Part shown: in pieces, positions 46,397 to 55,277 of the stretch
Position numbering within the stretch: the first letter of the stretch is position 1
How the letters are laid out: each line of letters starts with the position of its first letter
Source: Vogesella oryzae
GTDB taxonomy: Bacteria; Pseudomonadota; Gammaproteobacteria; Burkholderiales; Chromobacteriaceae
Reading direction: 5' to 3'
DNA length: 64,000 nt
Assembly: GCF_902829295.1 (NCBI RefSeq)
Contig: NZ_CADEPL010000002.1
Location: 1 to 64,000, forward strand
Made by a program: the position numbers and the translations under genes
The notes under the pieces: generated by a model
Told to the model about the DNA's origin: nothing
What the model saw: only the letters and a program-made list of their open reading frames with translations
The model's database searches: none

Positions 46397-47434
46397 ATGG
46401 AAATTTCGGACCTGCTGGCCTTTACCGTCAAGAACAAGGCCTCGGACCTGCACCTTTCCGCCGGCTTGCCGCCGATGATCCGCGTACATGGCGACATCCG
46501 CCGCATCAACCTGCCGCCGATGGAACACCGTGATGTACACGACATGGTGTACGACATCATGAACGACTTCCAGCGCAAGATTTTCGAAGACTCGCTGGAG
46601 TGCGACTTTTCCTTCGAAGTGCCCAATCTGGCGCGCTTCCGCGTCAATACCTTCATGCAGAACCGCGGCATGGGCGCGGTGTTCCGCGTGATTCCGTCCA
46701 AGGTGCTGTCGCTGGAGGAGCTGAACGCGCCCAAGATATTCCGCGACATTTCCCAGTACCCGCGCGGCATCGTGCTGGTCACCGGGCCGACCGGCTCCGG
46801 TAAATCCACCACCCTGGCGGCGATGATCGACTTCATCAACAACAACGAGTACGCGCACATCCTGACCGCGGAAGACCCGATCGAATTCGTGCACGAGAGC
46901 AAGAAGTCGCTGATCAACCAGCGCGAGCTCGGCACCCAGACCCGCAGCTTTGCCAATGCGCTGAAAAGCGCGCTGCGTGAAGACCCGGACGTGATCCTGG
47001 TCGGCGAAATGCGTGACCTGGAAACCATCCGCCTGGCACTGACTGCGGCGGAAACCGGCCACCTGGTATTCGGTACCCTGCACACCAGCAGTGCTGCCAA
47101 GACCATCGACCGTATCGTCGACGTGTTCCCGGCGGCGGAAAAGGAAATGGTGCGCGCGATGCTGTCGGAAAGCCTGCGCGCGGTGATATCGCAGGCGCTG
47201 CTGAAGACCAAGGATGGCGGCGGCCGTGTGGCGGCACACGAAATCATGATCGGCACCCCGGCGATCCGTAACCTGATCCGGGAAAACAAGCTGGCGCAGA
47301 TCAACTCGATGATCCAGACCGGCCAGCAATATGGCATGCAGACACTGGACCAGTGCCTGCAGGATCTGGTCCGCCGCAATATCGTGTCCGACGAAGAGGC
47401 GCGCGGCAAGGCCACCAATAAGGATCTCTTCTAA
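46397..47434 (+). CDS. pilT: type IV pilus retraction ATPase PilT
   Basis: Hexameric cytoplasmic ATPase that depolymerises type IV pili, driving twitching and DNA uptake. The 345-aa product has Walker A GPTGSGKS at ~131-138, the Asp box (ILTAEDPIEFVHESKKSLINQRE), Walker B VILVGEMRDLETIRLALTAAETGHLVFGTLHT with the His box, and the C-terminal AIRNLIRENKLAQ retraction motif. It is followed by pilU after 12 nt. The region at 46286-46291 (TATGAT) may be its -10 element. Confidence 0.96.
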   Translation: MEISDLLAFTVKNKASDLHLSAGLPPMIRVHGDIRRINLPPMEHRDVHDMVYDIMNDFQRKIFEDSLECDFSFEVPNLARFRVNTFMQNRGMGAVFRVIPSKVLSLEELNAPKIFRDISQYPRGIVLVTGPTGSGKSTTLAAMIDFINNNEYAHILTAEDPIEFVHESKKSLINQRELGTQTRSFANALKSALREDPDVILVGEMRDLETIRLALTAAETGHLVFGTLHTSSAAKTIDRIVDVFPAAEKEMVRAMLSESLRAVISQALLKTKDGGGRVAAHEIMIGTPAIRNLIRENKLAQINSMIQTGQQYGMQTLDQCLQDLVRRNIVSDEEARGKATNKDLF

Positions 47435-47446
47435 GCGGAGCCGGCG

Positions 47447-48586
47447 ATGGAAAAAGAACAGGCGTCAAAATTCATCAACGATCTGCTGGCCCACGCCGTC
47501 AGCAAGAACGCATCGGATATCTTCATCGCCGCGGAATTCCCGCCGGCGATGAAGATCGACGGCAAGATCACCCCGGTATCACCGCAGGTGCTATCCGGGC
47601 AGCACACCAAGGAGCTGGTGCGCTCGGTCATGAACGACCGCCAGACCGAGGAATACGAGGCCAACAAGGAAGCCAACTTTGCCATCAGTCCGCCCGGGGT
47701 TGGCCGCTTCCGCGTCAGCGCCTATGTGCAGCAGGGCAAGGCCGGCATGGTACTGCGCAAGATCAACACCGAGATCCCCACCTTCGATCAGCTGCAGCTG
47801 CCGGAGGTGCTGAAAGACATCGCGATGATCAAGCGCGGGCTGGTGATCTTCGTCGGCGGTACCGGCTCCGGCAAGTCCACCTCGCTGGCCGCACTGGTGG
47901 ACTGGCGCAACAGCAATGCCGCCGACCACATCATCACCATCGAAGACCCGGTGGAATACGTGCATGCGCACAAGAAAAGCATCGTCACCCAGCGCGAGGT
48001 CGGCGTGGATACCGAGAACTGGGATGTGGCGCTGAAGAACACCCTGCGCCAGGCGCCGGACGTGATCCTGATGGGCGAAATCCGCGACCGCGAAACCATG
48101 GGCTACGGCCTGCAATTCGCCGAGACCGGCCACTTGTGCCTGGCGACACTGCACGCCAACAACGCCAACCAGGCGCTGGACCGCATCCTGAACTTCTTTC
48201 CGGAAGAACGTCATCAGCAGGTGCTGATGGACCTGTCGCTGAACATGAAGGCCATCATCTCGCAGCGGCTGGTGCCGATGAAAGGCGGCAAGGGCCGTAC
48301 TGCGGCGATCGAGGTGCTGATCAACAGCCCGCTGATTTCCGACCTGATCTTCAAGGGCGAGGTGGCCAGCATCAAGGAGGTGATGTCCCGCTCGCGCGAA
48401 TCCGGCATGCAGACCTTCGACCAGGCACTGTTCGACCTGTTCGAAGTCGGCAAGATCGGCTACGAGGATGCGCTACGCAATGCCGACTCGGTAAACGACC
48501 TGCGGCTGCAGATCAAGCTGCACAGCGAAACCGCCAAGCACCAGGGCGTCGAGCAGGGCGGGCTGGACCACCTCGACATCATCTAG
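47447..48586 (+). CDS. pilU: PilT-like accessory retraction ATPase PilU
   Basis: Assists PilT in pilus retraction. The 379-aa product has Walker A GGTGSGKS near residue 137, the Asp box TIEDPVEYVHAHKKSIVTQREVG, Walker B VILMGEIRDRETMGYGLQFAETGHLCLATLHANNANQALDRI, and the longer PilU-type C-terminus ending HQGVEQGGLDHLDII. GCGGAG precedes the ATG. It is coupled to pilT and ends at a strong terminator. Confidence 0.95.
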   Translation: MEKEQASKFINDLLAHAVSKNASDIFIAAEFPPAMKIDGKITPVSPQVLSGQHTKELVRSVMNDRQTEEYEANKEANFAISPPGVGRFRVSAYVQQGKAGMVLRKINTEIPTFDQLQLPEVLKDIAMIKRGLVIFVGGTGSGKSTSLAALVDWRNSNAADHIITIEDPVEYVHAHKKSIVTQREVGVDTENWDVALKNTLRQAPDVILMGEIRDRETMGYGLQFAETGHLCLATLHANNANQALDRILNFFPEERHQQVLMDLSLNMKAIISQRLVPMKGGKGRTAAIEVLINSPLISDLIFKGEVASIKEVMSRSRESGMQTFDQALFDLFEVGKIGYEDALRNADSVNDLRLQIKLHSETAKHQGVEQGGLDHLDII

Positions 48587-48604
48587 CCGCCAGCGCCCCG
48601 CGCG

Positions 48605-48637
48605 ATACCGGCCACGACAGTGGCCGGTATTGTTTTA
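48605..48637 (+). terminator. terminator of pilT-pilU
   Basis: ATACCGGCCAC gaca GTGGCCGGTAT followed by TGTTTT. Confidence 0.88.
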
Positions 48638-48638
48638 T

Positions 48639-48680
48639 GCGGCCAACCTTTCGTACTGCGACAGCGATAAGGTTGGCCGC
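48639..48680. repeat. perfect inverted 12-bp motif pair between pilU and gltL
   Basis: GCGGCCAACCTT (48639-48650) and AAGGTTGGCCGC (48669-48680) are exact inverted repeats with an 18-nt loop, at a convergent junction between the two operons' own terminators. Confidence 0.88.
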
Positions 48681-48701
48681 ATCCTTGCCGGCACGGCTTG
48701 C

Positions 48702-48729
48702 AATAAAAAACGCCGCGCAAGGCGGCGTT
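48702..48729 (-). terminator. terminator of the glutamate/aspartate ABC operon
   Basis: On the minus strand AACGCCGC and GCGGCGTT form a stem followed by TTTTATTGC, 20 bp after the gltL stop. Confidence 0.85.
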
Positions 48730-48748
48730 GGCGTGCAATGCGCGACGA

Positions 48749-49489
48749 TCAGTGCTGCAGTATCTTGGACAGGAACTGCTTGGCACGCTCGGAACGGGCA
48801 TCCGGGTTACCGAAGAACTCGTCCTTGCTGCAGTCTTCCACAATGTGGCCGCGGTCCATGAAGATCACACGGTTGGCCACCTTGCGCGCAAAACCCATCT
48901 CATGGGTGACGCACATCATGGTCATGCCTTCCTGTGCAAGCTCCACCATCACGTCCAGCACCTCGTTCACCATCTCCGGGTCCAGTGCCGACGTCGGTTC
49001 GTCGAACAGCATGGCGATCGGGTCCATCGCCAGCGCACGGGCAATCGCCACGCGCTGCTGCTGGCCGCCAGACAGCTGGCCCGGAAACTTGCCCGCATGC
49101 GCCTTCAGGCCGACGCGATCCAGATAGTGCATGCCCTTCTGCATCGCCTCGTCCAGACTACGTCCCAGCACGCGTTGCTGCGCGATGGTCAGGTTTTCGG
49201 TAATCGACAGGTGCGGGAACAGCTCGAAGTTCTGGAACACCATGCCGATGCGGGCGCGCAGTTTCGGCAGGTCGGTCTTGGCATCGCCCACCGAGATGCC
49301 GTCGACGAAGATCTCGCCTTTCTGGAACGGCTCCAGCGCGTTGACGGTCTTGATCAGCGTGGATTTGCCGGAGCCGGACGGGCCGCACACCACCACCACT
49401 TCACCCTTGCTGACCTTGGTAGTGCAGTCGGTAAGCACCTGGAATTCGCCATACCACTTGCTGACGTTCTTGATGGAAATCATGCTCAT
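48749..49489 (-). CDS. gltL: glutamate/aspartate ABC transporter ATP-binding protein
   Basis: Powers amino acid import. The 246-aa product has Walker [10 protein letters not shown], the Q-loop [11 protein letters not shown], signature LSGGQQQR, Walker [16 protein letters not shown] and the H-loop VTHEMGF. The N-terminus [19 protein letters not shown] closely resembles E. coli GltL. The start overlaps the gltK stop (ATGA). It is the last gene of a five-gene operon that also starts with another ATPase gene. Confidence 0.92.
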   Translation of the reverse strand: MSMISIKNVSKWYGEFQVLTDCTTKVSKGEVVVVCGPSGSGKSTLIKTVNALEPFQKGEIFVDGISVGDAKTDLPKLRARIGMVFQNFELFPHLSITENLTIAQQRVLGRSLDEAMQKGMHYLDRVGLKAHAGKFPGQLSGGQQQRVAIARALAMDPIAMLFDEPTSALDPEMVNEVLDVMVELAQEGMTMMCVTHEMGFARKVANRVIFMDRGHIVEDCSKDEFFGNPDARSERAKQFLSKILQH

Positions 49490-50151
49490 ACTGCCAACCT
49501 CTTTTGCAGACGCTTCACCAGGGTGGACGCGCCGAAACTGATCACAAAGTACACCGCACCGGCAAAAATCAGGAACTCATGCGGCAAACCCACGATGTCG
49601 CCCTTGGAGCGGGCCGTGTTGAGGAAATCCATCAAACCGACAGCATAGACCAGGGATGTATCCTGGAACAGGATGACAGACTGCTGCAGCAGCAGCGGCA
49701 TCATCTTGCGGAATGCCTGCGGCAGGATGATCAGGCGCATCGCCTGGCCATAAGTCATCCCCACCGCGTAGGCCGCATGCAGCTGGCCACGGGGGATGGA
49801 CTGGATGCCGGCCCGGACGATCTCGCAGTAGTAGGCGGCCTCGAACATCATGAACGCCACCAGGCACGAGGTAAACGCGCCCACCGAGACAAACGTGCCG
49901 GTGATCCAGTTCAGCAGCATCGGTACCGCCAGGTAGAACCAGGTGATCACCAGCAGCAACGGGATGGAACGGAAGTAGTTGACGTAGGTCTTGGCCAGCC
50001 CGGACAGCAGCGGGTTGCTGGACAGCCGCATCAGCGCCAGCACGGTACCCAGCGCCACACCGCCGCTGACGGCCAGCACCAGCATCTTCAGTGTCAGCAG
50101 CATGCCTTCCCACAGCGCCGGCATGGCCGGAACAATCTGGGTGAAATCCAT
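49486..50151 (-). CDS. gltK: glutamate/aspartate ABC transporter permease
   Basis: A 221-aa permease with about five helices ([26 protein letters not shown] first), and the EAA loop [39 protein letters not shown] that contacts the ATPase. It overlaps gltJ by 1 nt (TAATG) and gltL by 4 nt, implying tight translational coupling. Confidence 0.92.
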   Translation of the reverse strand: MDFTQIVPAMPALWEGMLLTLKMLVLAVSGGVALGTVLALMRLSSNPLLSGLAKTYVNYFRSIPLLLVITWFYLAVPMLLNWITGTFVSVGAFTSCLVAFMMFEAAYYCEIVRAGIQSIPRGQLHAAYAVGMTYGQAMRLIILPQAFRKMMPLLLQQSVILFQDTSLVYAVGLMDFLNTARSKGDIVGLPHEFLIFAGAVYFVISFGASTLVKRLQKRLAV

Positions 50152-50894
50152 TATTTTGCCCCTCCCATCATGCCGGGCACGCGCACCTTGCGCTCAACCC
50201 AGCTCATCAGGCCCATCAGGCTCATGTTGAGCACGAAGTAAATGATGGTCGCAAGGGTAAATGCCTCGAACATATTGGCGGTGAATTCCGCGGTCTGCTT
50301 GGTCTGCGCCAGCAGCTCCATCAGCCCGATCAGCGAGGCCACCGACGAGTTCTTGAAGATGTTGAGAAACTCGCTGGTGAGCGGCGGGATGATGATGCGG
50401 AACGCCTGCGGCAACAGCACGTGGCGGTACATCTGCGCCTGGTTGAAGCCGACCGCCAGCGCGGCGGCACTCTGCCCCTTCGGCAGCGCCTGGATGCCGG
50501 TGCGCACCTGTTCACAGACCCGTGCGGCGGTAAACAGCGCCAGGCACACCACCACCGAGATATAGGCCGAGGTGGTCGGCGCCAGCTCCTGCTTGAACCA
50601 GATCTGTGTCTGTTCCGGCAAGTAGTCCGGTACCAGGAAGTACCACACGAACAGCTGCACCAGCAGCGGCACGTTGCGGAACAGTTCGACATAGCCTGCG
50701 GCAAAGCTGGCAGCCGCCTTGTTCGGCAGGGTACGCATCACCCCCAGAATGGAACCGATGATCAGCGCCACGATCCAGGCCACCAGCGCCACCGCGATGG
50801 TCCAGCCCAGGCCGGAAATGAACCAGTCAAGGTAGATTTCGCTGCCGATACCGGTGGACTTGAAGAAAACGTTCCAGTCCCAGTTGTAATTCAT
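50151..50894 (-). CDS. gltJ: glutamate/aspartate ABC transporter permease
   Basis: A 247-aa permease partner of GltK. From the ATG at 50894 (MNYNWDWNVFFKST) it shows helices at ~28-50 (WTIAVALVAWIVALIIGSILGVM) and onward, and the EAA loop EQVRTGIQALPKGQSAAALAVGFNQAQMYRHVLLPQAFR. It lies 122 bp after gltI, with a hairpin in between, so it is probably expressed at a lower level than the binding protein. Confidence 0.92.
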   Translation of the reverse strand: MNYNWDWNVFFKSTGIGSEIYLDWFISGLGWTIAVALVAWIVALIIGSILGVMRTLPNKAAASFAAGYVELFRNVPLLVQLFVWYFLVPDYLPEQTQIWFKQELAPTTSAYISVVVCLALFTAARVCEQVRTGIQALPKGQSAAALAVGFNQAQMYRHVLLPQAFRIIIPPLTSEFLNIFKNSSVASLIGLMELLAQTKQTAEFTANMFEAFTLATIIYFVLNMSLMGLMSWVERKVRVPGMMGGAK

Positions 50895-50903
50895 TGATGT
50901 CTC

Positions 50904-50934
50904 CAAAGAAAAAGGGGCGCAAGCCGCGCCCCTT
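50904..50934 (-). terminator. intra-operon hairpin between gltI and gltJ
   Basis: On the minus strand AAGGGGCGC ggctt GCGCCCCTT is followed by TTTCTTTGG, 10 bp before the gltJ start. A second stem (AGGGGGA / TCCCCCT, 50945-50960) lies upstream of it. A partial terminator or 3' stabiliser for gltI mRNA is likely. Confidence 0.7.
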
Positions 50935-50967
50935 CGCAAGCGGGAGGGGGAGTTCCCCCTGCCGGTT

Positions 50968-50978
50968 ACGTTGGCCGC
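50968..50978 (+). repeat. single ACGTTGGCCGC motif copy after gltI
   Basis: A motif copy in the gltI-gltJ intergenic region, 38 bp after the gltI stop. Confidence 0.6.
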
Positions 50979-51016
50979 AAGCCGAACTTACCCGCTTGGC
51001 TAGCGATCATGCCTGC

Positions 51017-51913
51017 TTACATCTGCTCCGCAGACTTGTCGGTCGGCTTGGCTACCAGCTCTTTCAGCTCGTCGGACATCGGGAAGTTCAGGTTCAGACC
51101 CTTCGGCGGTACCGGGCTGGTGAACCACTTGCTGTAGATCTTGTTGATTTCGCCGGACTTGTAGGTGGCCTTGATGGCGTCATCGACTACTTTCTTGAAC
51201 GCCGGATCATCCTTGCGCAGCATGCAGCCGTAGATTTCGAACGACTGCGGCTTGCCGGTCACGACCCAGGCAGCCGGGTTCTTGGCCTTGGCCAGTTCGC
51301 CGTACAGCAGCGCGTCGTCCATCATGAAGGCCACGGCGCGGCCGGACTCCAGCATCAGGAACGATTCGCCATGGTCCTTGGCAGAGATGATGTTCATGCC
51401 CATCTGCTTCTCGGCATTCATCGCCTTCAGCAGACGCTCGGAAGTGGTACCGGCGGTGGTCACCACGTTCTTGCCCTTCAGATCCGGGAAATCCTTCACG
51501 CCGGAAGTCTTGGAGGTCAGCAGGCGGGTACCGATTTCGAAGATGCCCACCGAGAAGGCAACCTGCTTCTGACGTTCCAGGTTGTTGGTGGTGGAGCCGC
51601 ACTCCAGATCCACGGTGCCGTTCTGTACCAGCGGGATACGGGTCTGCGAGGTCACCAGGTTGTAACGTACTTGCAGGTTAGGCATCTTCAGCTGTTTTTT
51701 AACAGCCTCAACCACTTTCAGCTGCAGGTCGTGCGAATAGCCCACCGGGGTCTGCCCATCAGCCAGGTAGGAGAACGGAATCGAGGCATCGCGGTGACCC
51801 AGCACAATCACGCCGGATTCCTTGATCTTGTCCAGGGTACCTTCGGCCATGGCCGGAGCGGCAACAGCGGAAGCGATTACGGCAGTAGTCAGCAGTCGTT
51901 TGGTAAAACGCAT
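51017..51913 (-). CDS. gltI: glutamate/aspartate ABC transporter substrate-binding protein
   Basis: Periplasmic receptor. The 298-aa precursor has a signal peptide (RFTKRLLTTAVIASAVAAPAMA) and is very close in character to E. coli GltI: LDKIKESGVIVLGHRDASIPFSY, ECGSTTNNLERQKQVAFS, TTAGTTSERLL and ISAKDHGESFLMLESGRAVAFMMDDALL. I chose the ATG at 51913 because GGAG lies 6 nt upstream (the bases of an alternative ATG at 51925 supply it). It is followed by the hairpin and gltJ. Confidence 0.94.
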   Translation of the reverse strand: MRFTKRLLTTAVIASAVAAPAMAEGTLDKIKESGVIVLGHRDASIPFSYLADGQTPVGYSHDLQLKVVEAVKKQLKMPNLQVRYNLVTSQTRIPLVQNGTVDLECGSTTNNLERQKQVAFSVGIFEIGTRLLTSKTSGVKDFPDLKGKNVVTTAGTTSERLLKAMNAEKQMGMNIISAKDHGESFLMLESGRAVAFMMDDALLYGELAKAKNPAAWVVTGKPQSFEIYGCMLRKDDPAFKKVVDDAIKATYKSGEINKIYSKWFTSPVPPKGLNLNFPMSDELKELVAKPTDKSAEQM

Positions 51914-51996
51914 GAGTTTCTCCATTTTTCTCGGGTTTTTTGCTGCTTGTCCCGGCCGCCCCGGGTAACGGGGCGACCCGAATTGAATGCTTTTTT

Positions 51997-52731
51997 CTAG
52001 TTCATCGGCGTCAGCAACTGACGCAGGAATTGCTTGGCACGATCATGCTGCGGGTTGGTAAAGAAGCTTTCCGGATGCGCCTGTTCGATGATCTCGCCGT
52101 GATCGACAAACACCACACGGTCGGCCACTTCACGGGCAAAACCCATCTCGTGAGTCACCACCATCATGGTCATGCCGGACTCGGCCAGATCCTTCATTAC
52201 CTTCAGCACCTCGCCGATCATTTCCGGGTCCAGCGCAGAGGTCGGCTCATCGAACAGCATCACGCGCGGTTCCATCGCCAGGCCACGGGCAATCGCCACG
52301 CGTTGCTGCTGGCCGCCGGACAACTGCGACGGGAAAGCATCTTTCTTGTGTGCCAGACCAACCTTTTCCAGCAGATTGATGGCCTGCTTTTCGGCGGCCA
52401 CCTTGTCCATGCCTTTTACCTTGATAGGCGAAAGTGTGATGTTTTCCAGTACCGATAGATGCGGGTACAGGTTGAAATGCTGGAACACAAAGCCGACTTC
52501 GGCGCGCAGCGCGTTCAGGTTGGTCTTCGGATCGGTCACATTGACGCCATCAACCCAGATCTCGCCTTCGTTGATGGTTTCCAGCTGGTTCACCGTGCGG
52601 ATCAGCGTGGACTTGCCGGAACCGGACGGCCCGCACACCACCACCACCTCGCCCTGGGTCACTTCCAGGTTGACGCCCTTGAGCACATGCAGGTCCTTGA
52701 ACCACTTGTGCACATTGTTAAATCGGATCAT
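51997..52731 (-). CDS. second amino-acid ABC transporter ATP-binding protein (GlnQ-like)
   Basis: A 244-aa ATPase of the polar amino acid group: Walker [11 protein letters not shown]-loop [19 protein letters not shown], Walker [23 protein letters not shown]. It differs clearly from GltL at the other end of the operon ([23 protein letters not shown] against [19 protein letters not shown]). The ATG at 52731 follows GGGAAG; the open frame upstream to 52809 is not supported. It is first in the operon, 83 bp before gltI. It may be an alternative motor for the same permease pair or serve another transporter. Confidence 0.9.
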   Translation of the reverse strand: MIRFNNVHKWFKDLHVLKGVNLEVTQGEVVVVCGPSGSGKSTLIRTVNQLETINEGEIWVDGVNVTDPKTNLNALRAEVGFVFQHFNLYPHLSVLENITLSPIKVKGMDKVAAEKQAINLLEKVGLAHKKDAFPSQLSGGQQQRVAIARGLAMEPRVMLFDEPTSALDPEMIGEVLKVMKDLAESGMTMMVVTHEMGFAREVADRVVFVDHGEIIEQAHPESFFTNPQHDRAKQFLRQLLTPMN

Positions 52732-52846
52732 GACTTCCCTTTTCCCACCGTATGTAGAAGATCCCCGTCGTCGCTTGCGCGCTCTTGTCTGACGGAACGA
52801 ACCCGGCATCCGTGCCGCAGGCTAAACCGCCTGCAGCATGTCACCT

Positions 52847-53620
52847 TTAGCCGGCCAGTGCATTCGCAATGGCCACATATTGCTCCACGCAGAGGTTTTC
52901 GGCGCGCAACCCGGCATCGATGCCCAGTGCGGCCAACTTCTCGTCGTCGATTATGCCCTTGAGGTTGTTGCGCAGTGTCTTGCGACGCTGGGCAAATGCC
53001 TGCGCCACCACCTGCTCCAGCACAACCTCGTCGCGGGCAATGCCGCAACGGCCCGGAACGGGGATCATCCGCACCACCGCCGAGTCAACCTTCGGCGGCG
53101 GGTAGAACGAACCGGGCGGTACCAGCAAGATCTGTTCCATGTCGAAACGGTACTGCAACATCACCGTCAAACGGCCGTAATCCGGGGTGCCGGGTACCGC
53201 CACCATGCGGTCCACCACCTCTTTTTGCAGCATGAAGTGCATGTCGATCACCCGCTCGCCGTAGCTGGCAAGATGGAACAGCAGCGGGGTGGAAATGTTG
53301 TACGGCAGGTTGCCCACCAGCTTGAACTTGCCGTCGGTCACCGTGCCGAAATCGAATTCCAGCGCATCGCCTTCATGGATGGTCAGCCGCTCCGGCGGGT
53401 ATTCGCGCTTCAGGCGCGAGATGATGTCGCGGTCGATCTCGGCGACATGCAAATGGTCTAAACGCTGCAGCAACGGCTTTGTCAGCGCCCCCAGGCCCGG
53501 CCCGATCTCGATCACCACGTCGTCGCGACGGGCGCCAACGGCGTTGACGATATCCTCGATCACCCGCTGGTCCTGCAAAAAGTTCTGGCCGAATCGCTTG
53601 CGCGGTATGTGTTTACTCAT
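52847..53620 (-). CDS. rsmA: 16S rRNA dimethyladenosine transferase (KsgA)
   Basis: Dimethylates two adjacent adenines in the 3' hairpin of 16S rRNA, a late step of small-subunit assembly. The 257-aa product starts [19 protein letters not shown], then has the SAM-binding motif [16 protein letters not shown], the acidic AEIDRDI, and the catalytic [14 protein letters not shown]. The C-terminal part contains [12 protein letters not shown]. It lies 115 bp upstream of the ABC operon, in the same direction. Confidence 0.96.
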   Translation of the reverse strand: MSKHIPRKRFGQNFLQDQRVIEDIVNAVGARRDDVVIEIGPGLGALTKPLLQRLDHLHVAEIDRDIISRLKREYPPERLTIHEGDALEFDFGTVTDGKFKLVGNLPYNISTPLLFHLASYGERVIDMHFMLQKEVVDRMVAVPGTPDYGRLTVMLQYRFDMEQILLVPPGSFYPPPKVDSAVVRMIPVPGRCGIARDEVVLEQVVAQAFAQRRKTLRNNLKGIIDDEKLAALGIDAGLRAENLCVEQYVAIANALAG

Positions 53621-53714
53621 GAAATGTCCGGATAGCTAACAAAGCACAAAGCCCGCACATCGCTGCGCAGGCAGTTGGCTGAAAAAAACGCGGCCACCGT
53701 GTTCACCTTAAATC

Positions 53715-53736
53715 GTCATGGCCGTTTTGCCATGAC
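53715..53736. repeat. inverted repeat GTCATGGC / GCCATGAC
   Basis: 8-bp perfect arms with a 6-nt spacer (CGTTTT) in the 202-bp gap between rsmA and yqaA. No T-run follows on either strand, so it may be an operator or an mRNA hairpin. Confidence 0.4.
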
Positions 53737-53822
53737 AAAGTGTAACGGCGGCGATGAAAACGCATGCGTACGGAAAACCGGATGGGCAACCCCGCCACCA
53801 TACGCCAGCCCGAATGCCAGGT

Positions 53823-54239
53823 CTAATGCCCGGCAGCCAGTTGCCGCACGCCGGCCACCAGCACGGCATACCGCGCGAACTTGCCCACGCCGATCCAGCA
53901 CAGGCAGGACCACCACGGCAAACGCAGCCAGCCGGCTGCCAGCGGCAGTGCGTCACCGATCACCGGCACCCAGCTCAGCAGCAGGGTCAGCGGCCCGAAA
54001 CGGCCGAACCATGCCGCCACCCGTGGTGACATAGTCCCCGGCGGCACCCGCCGCCCCAGCCAGACACTGCTGAGGCTGCCGGCGGTATTGGCCACCGTCG
54101 CCACCAGCAGCGCCAGCAGCCACAATCCCGGCCGCTGCAGCAACAGCGCGCCCAGCGCCAGCTCGGAGCTGCCGGGCAGCAGGGTAGCCGACAGGAAGGC
54201 CGATGCGGCCAACCCTGCCAGCAACAGCGCGCTGTCCAC
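53823..54239 (-). CDS. yqaA: YqaA-family membrane protein (DedA/SNARE-associated type)
   Basis: A 138-aa inner-membrane protein with the VTT/DedA-like core: ASAFLSATLLPGSSELALGALL, VATVANTAGSLSSVWLGRRVP, then a helix-loop FGPLTLLLSWVPVIGDALPLAAGWLRLPWW and a final IGVGKFARYAVLVAG. The LPG/SE and re-entrant WVPVIGD regions are typical of the family. It starts 2 nt after the cyaY stop, so the two form an operon. Transport or lipid-scrambling role unknown. Confidence 0.88.
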   Translation of the reverse strand: MDSALLLAGLAASAFLSATLLPGSSELALGALLLQRPGLWLLALLVATVANTAGSLSSVWLGRRVPPGTMSPRVAAWFGRFGPLTLLLSWVPVIGDALPLAAGWLRLPWWSCLCWIGVGKFARYAVLVAGVRQLAAGH

Positions 54240-54241
54240 GC

Positions 54242-54559
54242 TTATACGCTAAAGCGGAAAGCCTCGCCGGCGGCCGTGCTGACCCCCTGCGACAGCGTGG
54301 CACCGAACTCGGCGCCGTCGCGGCTGGCAATCCACTGTCCATCGCGACAGGCAAAAGGGAAACCGCCGCTCTTTGCCGCGATCCACAGCTCCTGGTTCGG
54401 CACATGGCGGTTCACCACCACCTTGCCGCCATCCTCGAACTCGATCTCCAGCACGTTGCCGCTGATCACGCAGTCCACATCCAGCCCGGCGTCGTCCAGC
54501 GCATTCTCGATGCGGCGGAAAATATCATCGCTCAGGCGCAGGAATTCGGTTTCGCTCAT
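54242..54559 (-). CDS. cyaY: iron-sulfur cluster assembly protein CyaY (frataxin)
   Basis: Bacterial frataxin; binds iron and modulates IscS-driven cluster assembly. The 105-aa product has the acidic first helix (TEFLRLSDDIFRRIENALDDAGLDVD), then VLEIEFEDGGKVVVNRHVPNQELWIAAKSGGFPF with the N-x5-W signature, and a short C-terminus. It is divergent from lptM, as in enterobacteria, and is followed by yqaA. Confidence 0.95.
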   Translation of the reverse strand: MSETEFLRLSDDIFRRIENALDDAGLDVDCVISGNVLEIEFEDGGKVVVNRHVPNQELWIAAKSGGFPFACRDGQWIASRDGAEFGATLSQGVSTAAGEAFRFSV

Positions 54560-54656
54560 TGCTTCATCCTGTCCAAAAGGGGGGCCGTGCAGCTTGGGAG
54601 AGTCCGCAGCAGCCTGTTAGACTGCCATTTTGCCATAGCTACCCACTGGAATCCGT

Positions 54657-54776
54657 ATGCGTACTGCGCTGCTACTGTCCCTGCTCTGTGCCACCCTGGC
54701 TGCCTGCGGCTATAAAAGCCCGCTGTACCTGCCCAAACCGCCGGCCGACCACGCCACCGCGAGCGCCGCCAAATGA
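54657..54776 (+). CDS. lptM: small LptM-like lipoprotein (YifL family)
   Basis: A 39-aa lipoprotein too short for most ORF searches: MRTALLLSLLCATLAAC, with lipobox LAAC and lipidated Cys17, then GYKSPLYLPKPP, matching the family motif CGxKGPLYxP. LptM helps oxidative maturation of LptD in the outer-membrane LPS export complex. It lies divergent from cyaY, the conserved location. Its stop overlaps the next start as ATGA. In many proteobacteria lysA and dapF follow; here an acetyltransferase does. Confidence 0.85.
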   Translation: MRTALLLSLLCATLAACGYKSPLYLPKPPADHATASAAK

Positions 54777-55252
54777 GCCGGCTGGCCGTACGTGCGGCCA
54801 ACCTGGCCGATGCCGGCGAGCGCGCACTGCTGGTGCGGCTGACCGACGGCTACGCCCGCGACCCGATGGGCGGTGGCGATGGCCTGTCTGCCGCTGCACG
54901 TGAGCAGCTGGCGGATGCGCTGGGCCGCCACCCCGGGCTGTTTGCGGTGATTGCCGAGCTGGATGGCGAGCCGGTAGGGCATGCGCTATGCGTGCTAGGG
55001 TTTTCCAGCTTCTACGCCGCGCCGGTGTGCAATCTGCACGATCTGTCGGTACTGGCCAGCGGCCGCGGTAAAGGCCTGGGCCGGCGGCTGATGCAGGCGG
55101 TTGCCGCCGCCGCCAGCGAACGCGGCTGCGCCAAGGTGACGCTGGAAGTACGCGAAGACAACCATGTCGGGCTGGCGCTGTACCACAGCGAAGGCTTTGC
55201 CCACGCCGGGCTGGGCGGCACCCGCTACCTGATGCTGGAAAAGAAACTGTAA
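54773..55252 (+). CDS. GNAT-family N-acetyltransferase
   Basis: A 159-aa acetyltransferase: LSVLASGRGKGLGRRLMQAVAAAASERGCAKVTLEVREDNHVGLALYHSEGFA contains motif A (R-G-K-G-L-G) and motif B. Acceptor unknown. It overlaps lptM by 4 nt and is therefore probably co-expressed with it. Convergent with the GGDEF gene, with a gap of 25 bp. Confidence 0.9.
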   Translation: MSRLAVRAANLADAGERALLVRLTDGYARDPMGGGDGLSAAAREQLADALGRHPGLFAVIAELDGEPVGHALCVLGFSSFYAAPVCNLHDLSVLASGRGKGLGRRLMQAVAAAASERGCAKVTLEVREDNHVGLALYHSEGFAHAGLGGTRYLMLEKKL

Positions 55253-55277
55253 TTCCTGCCGCCAGGCGGGCCGCCGC

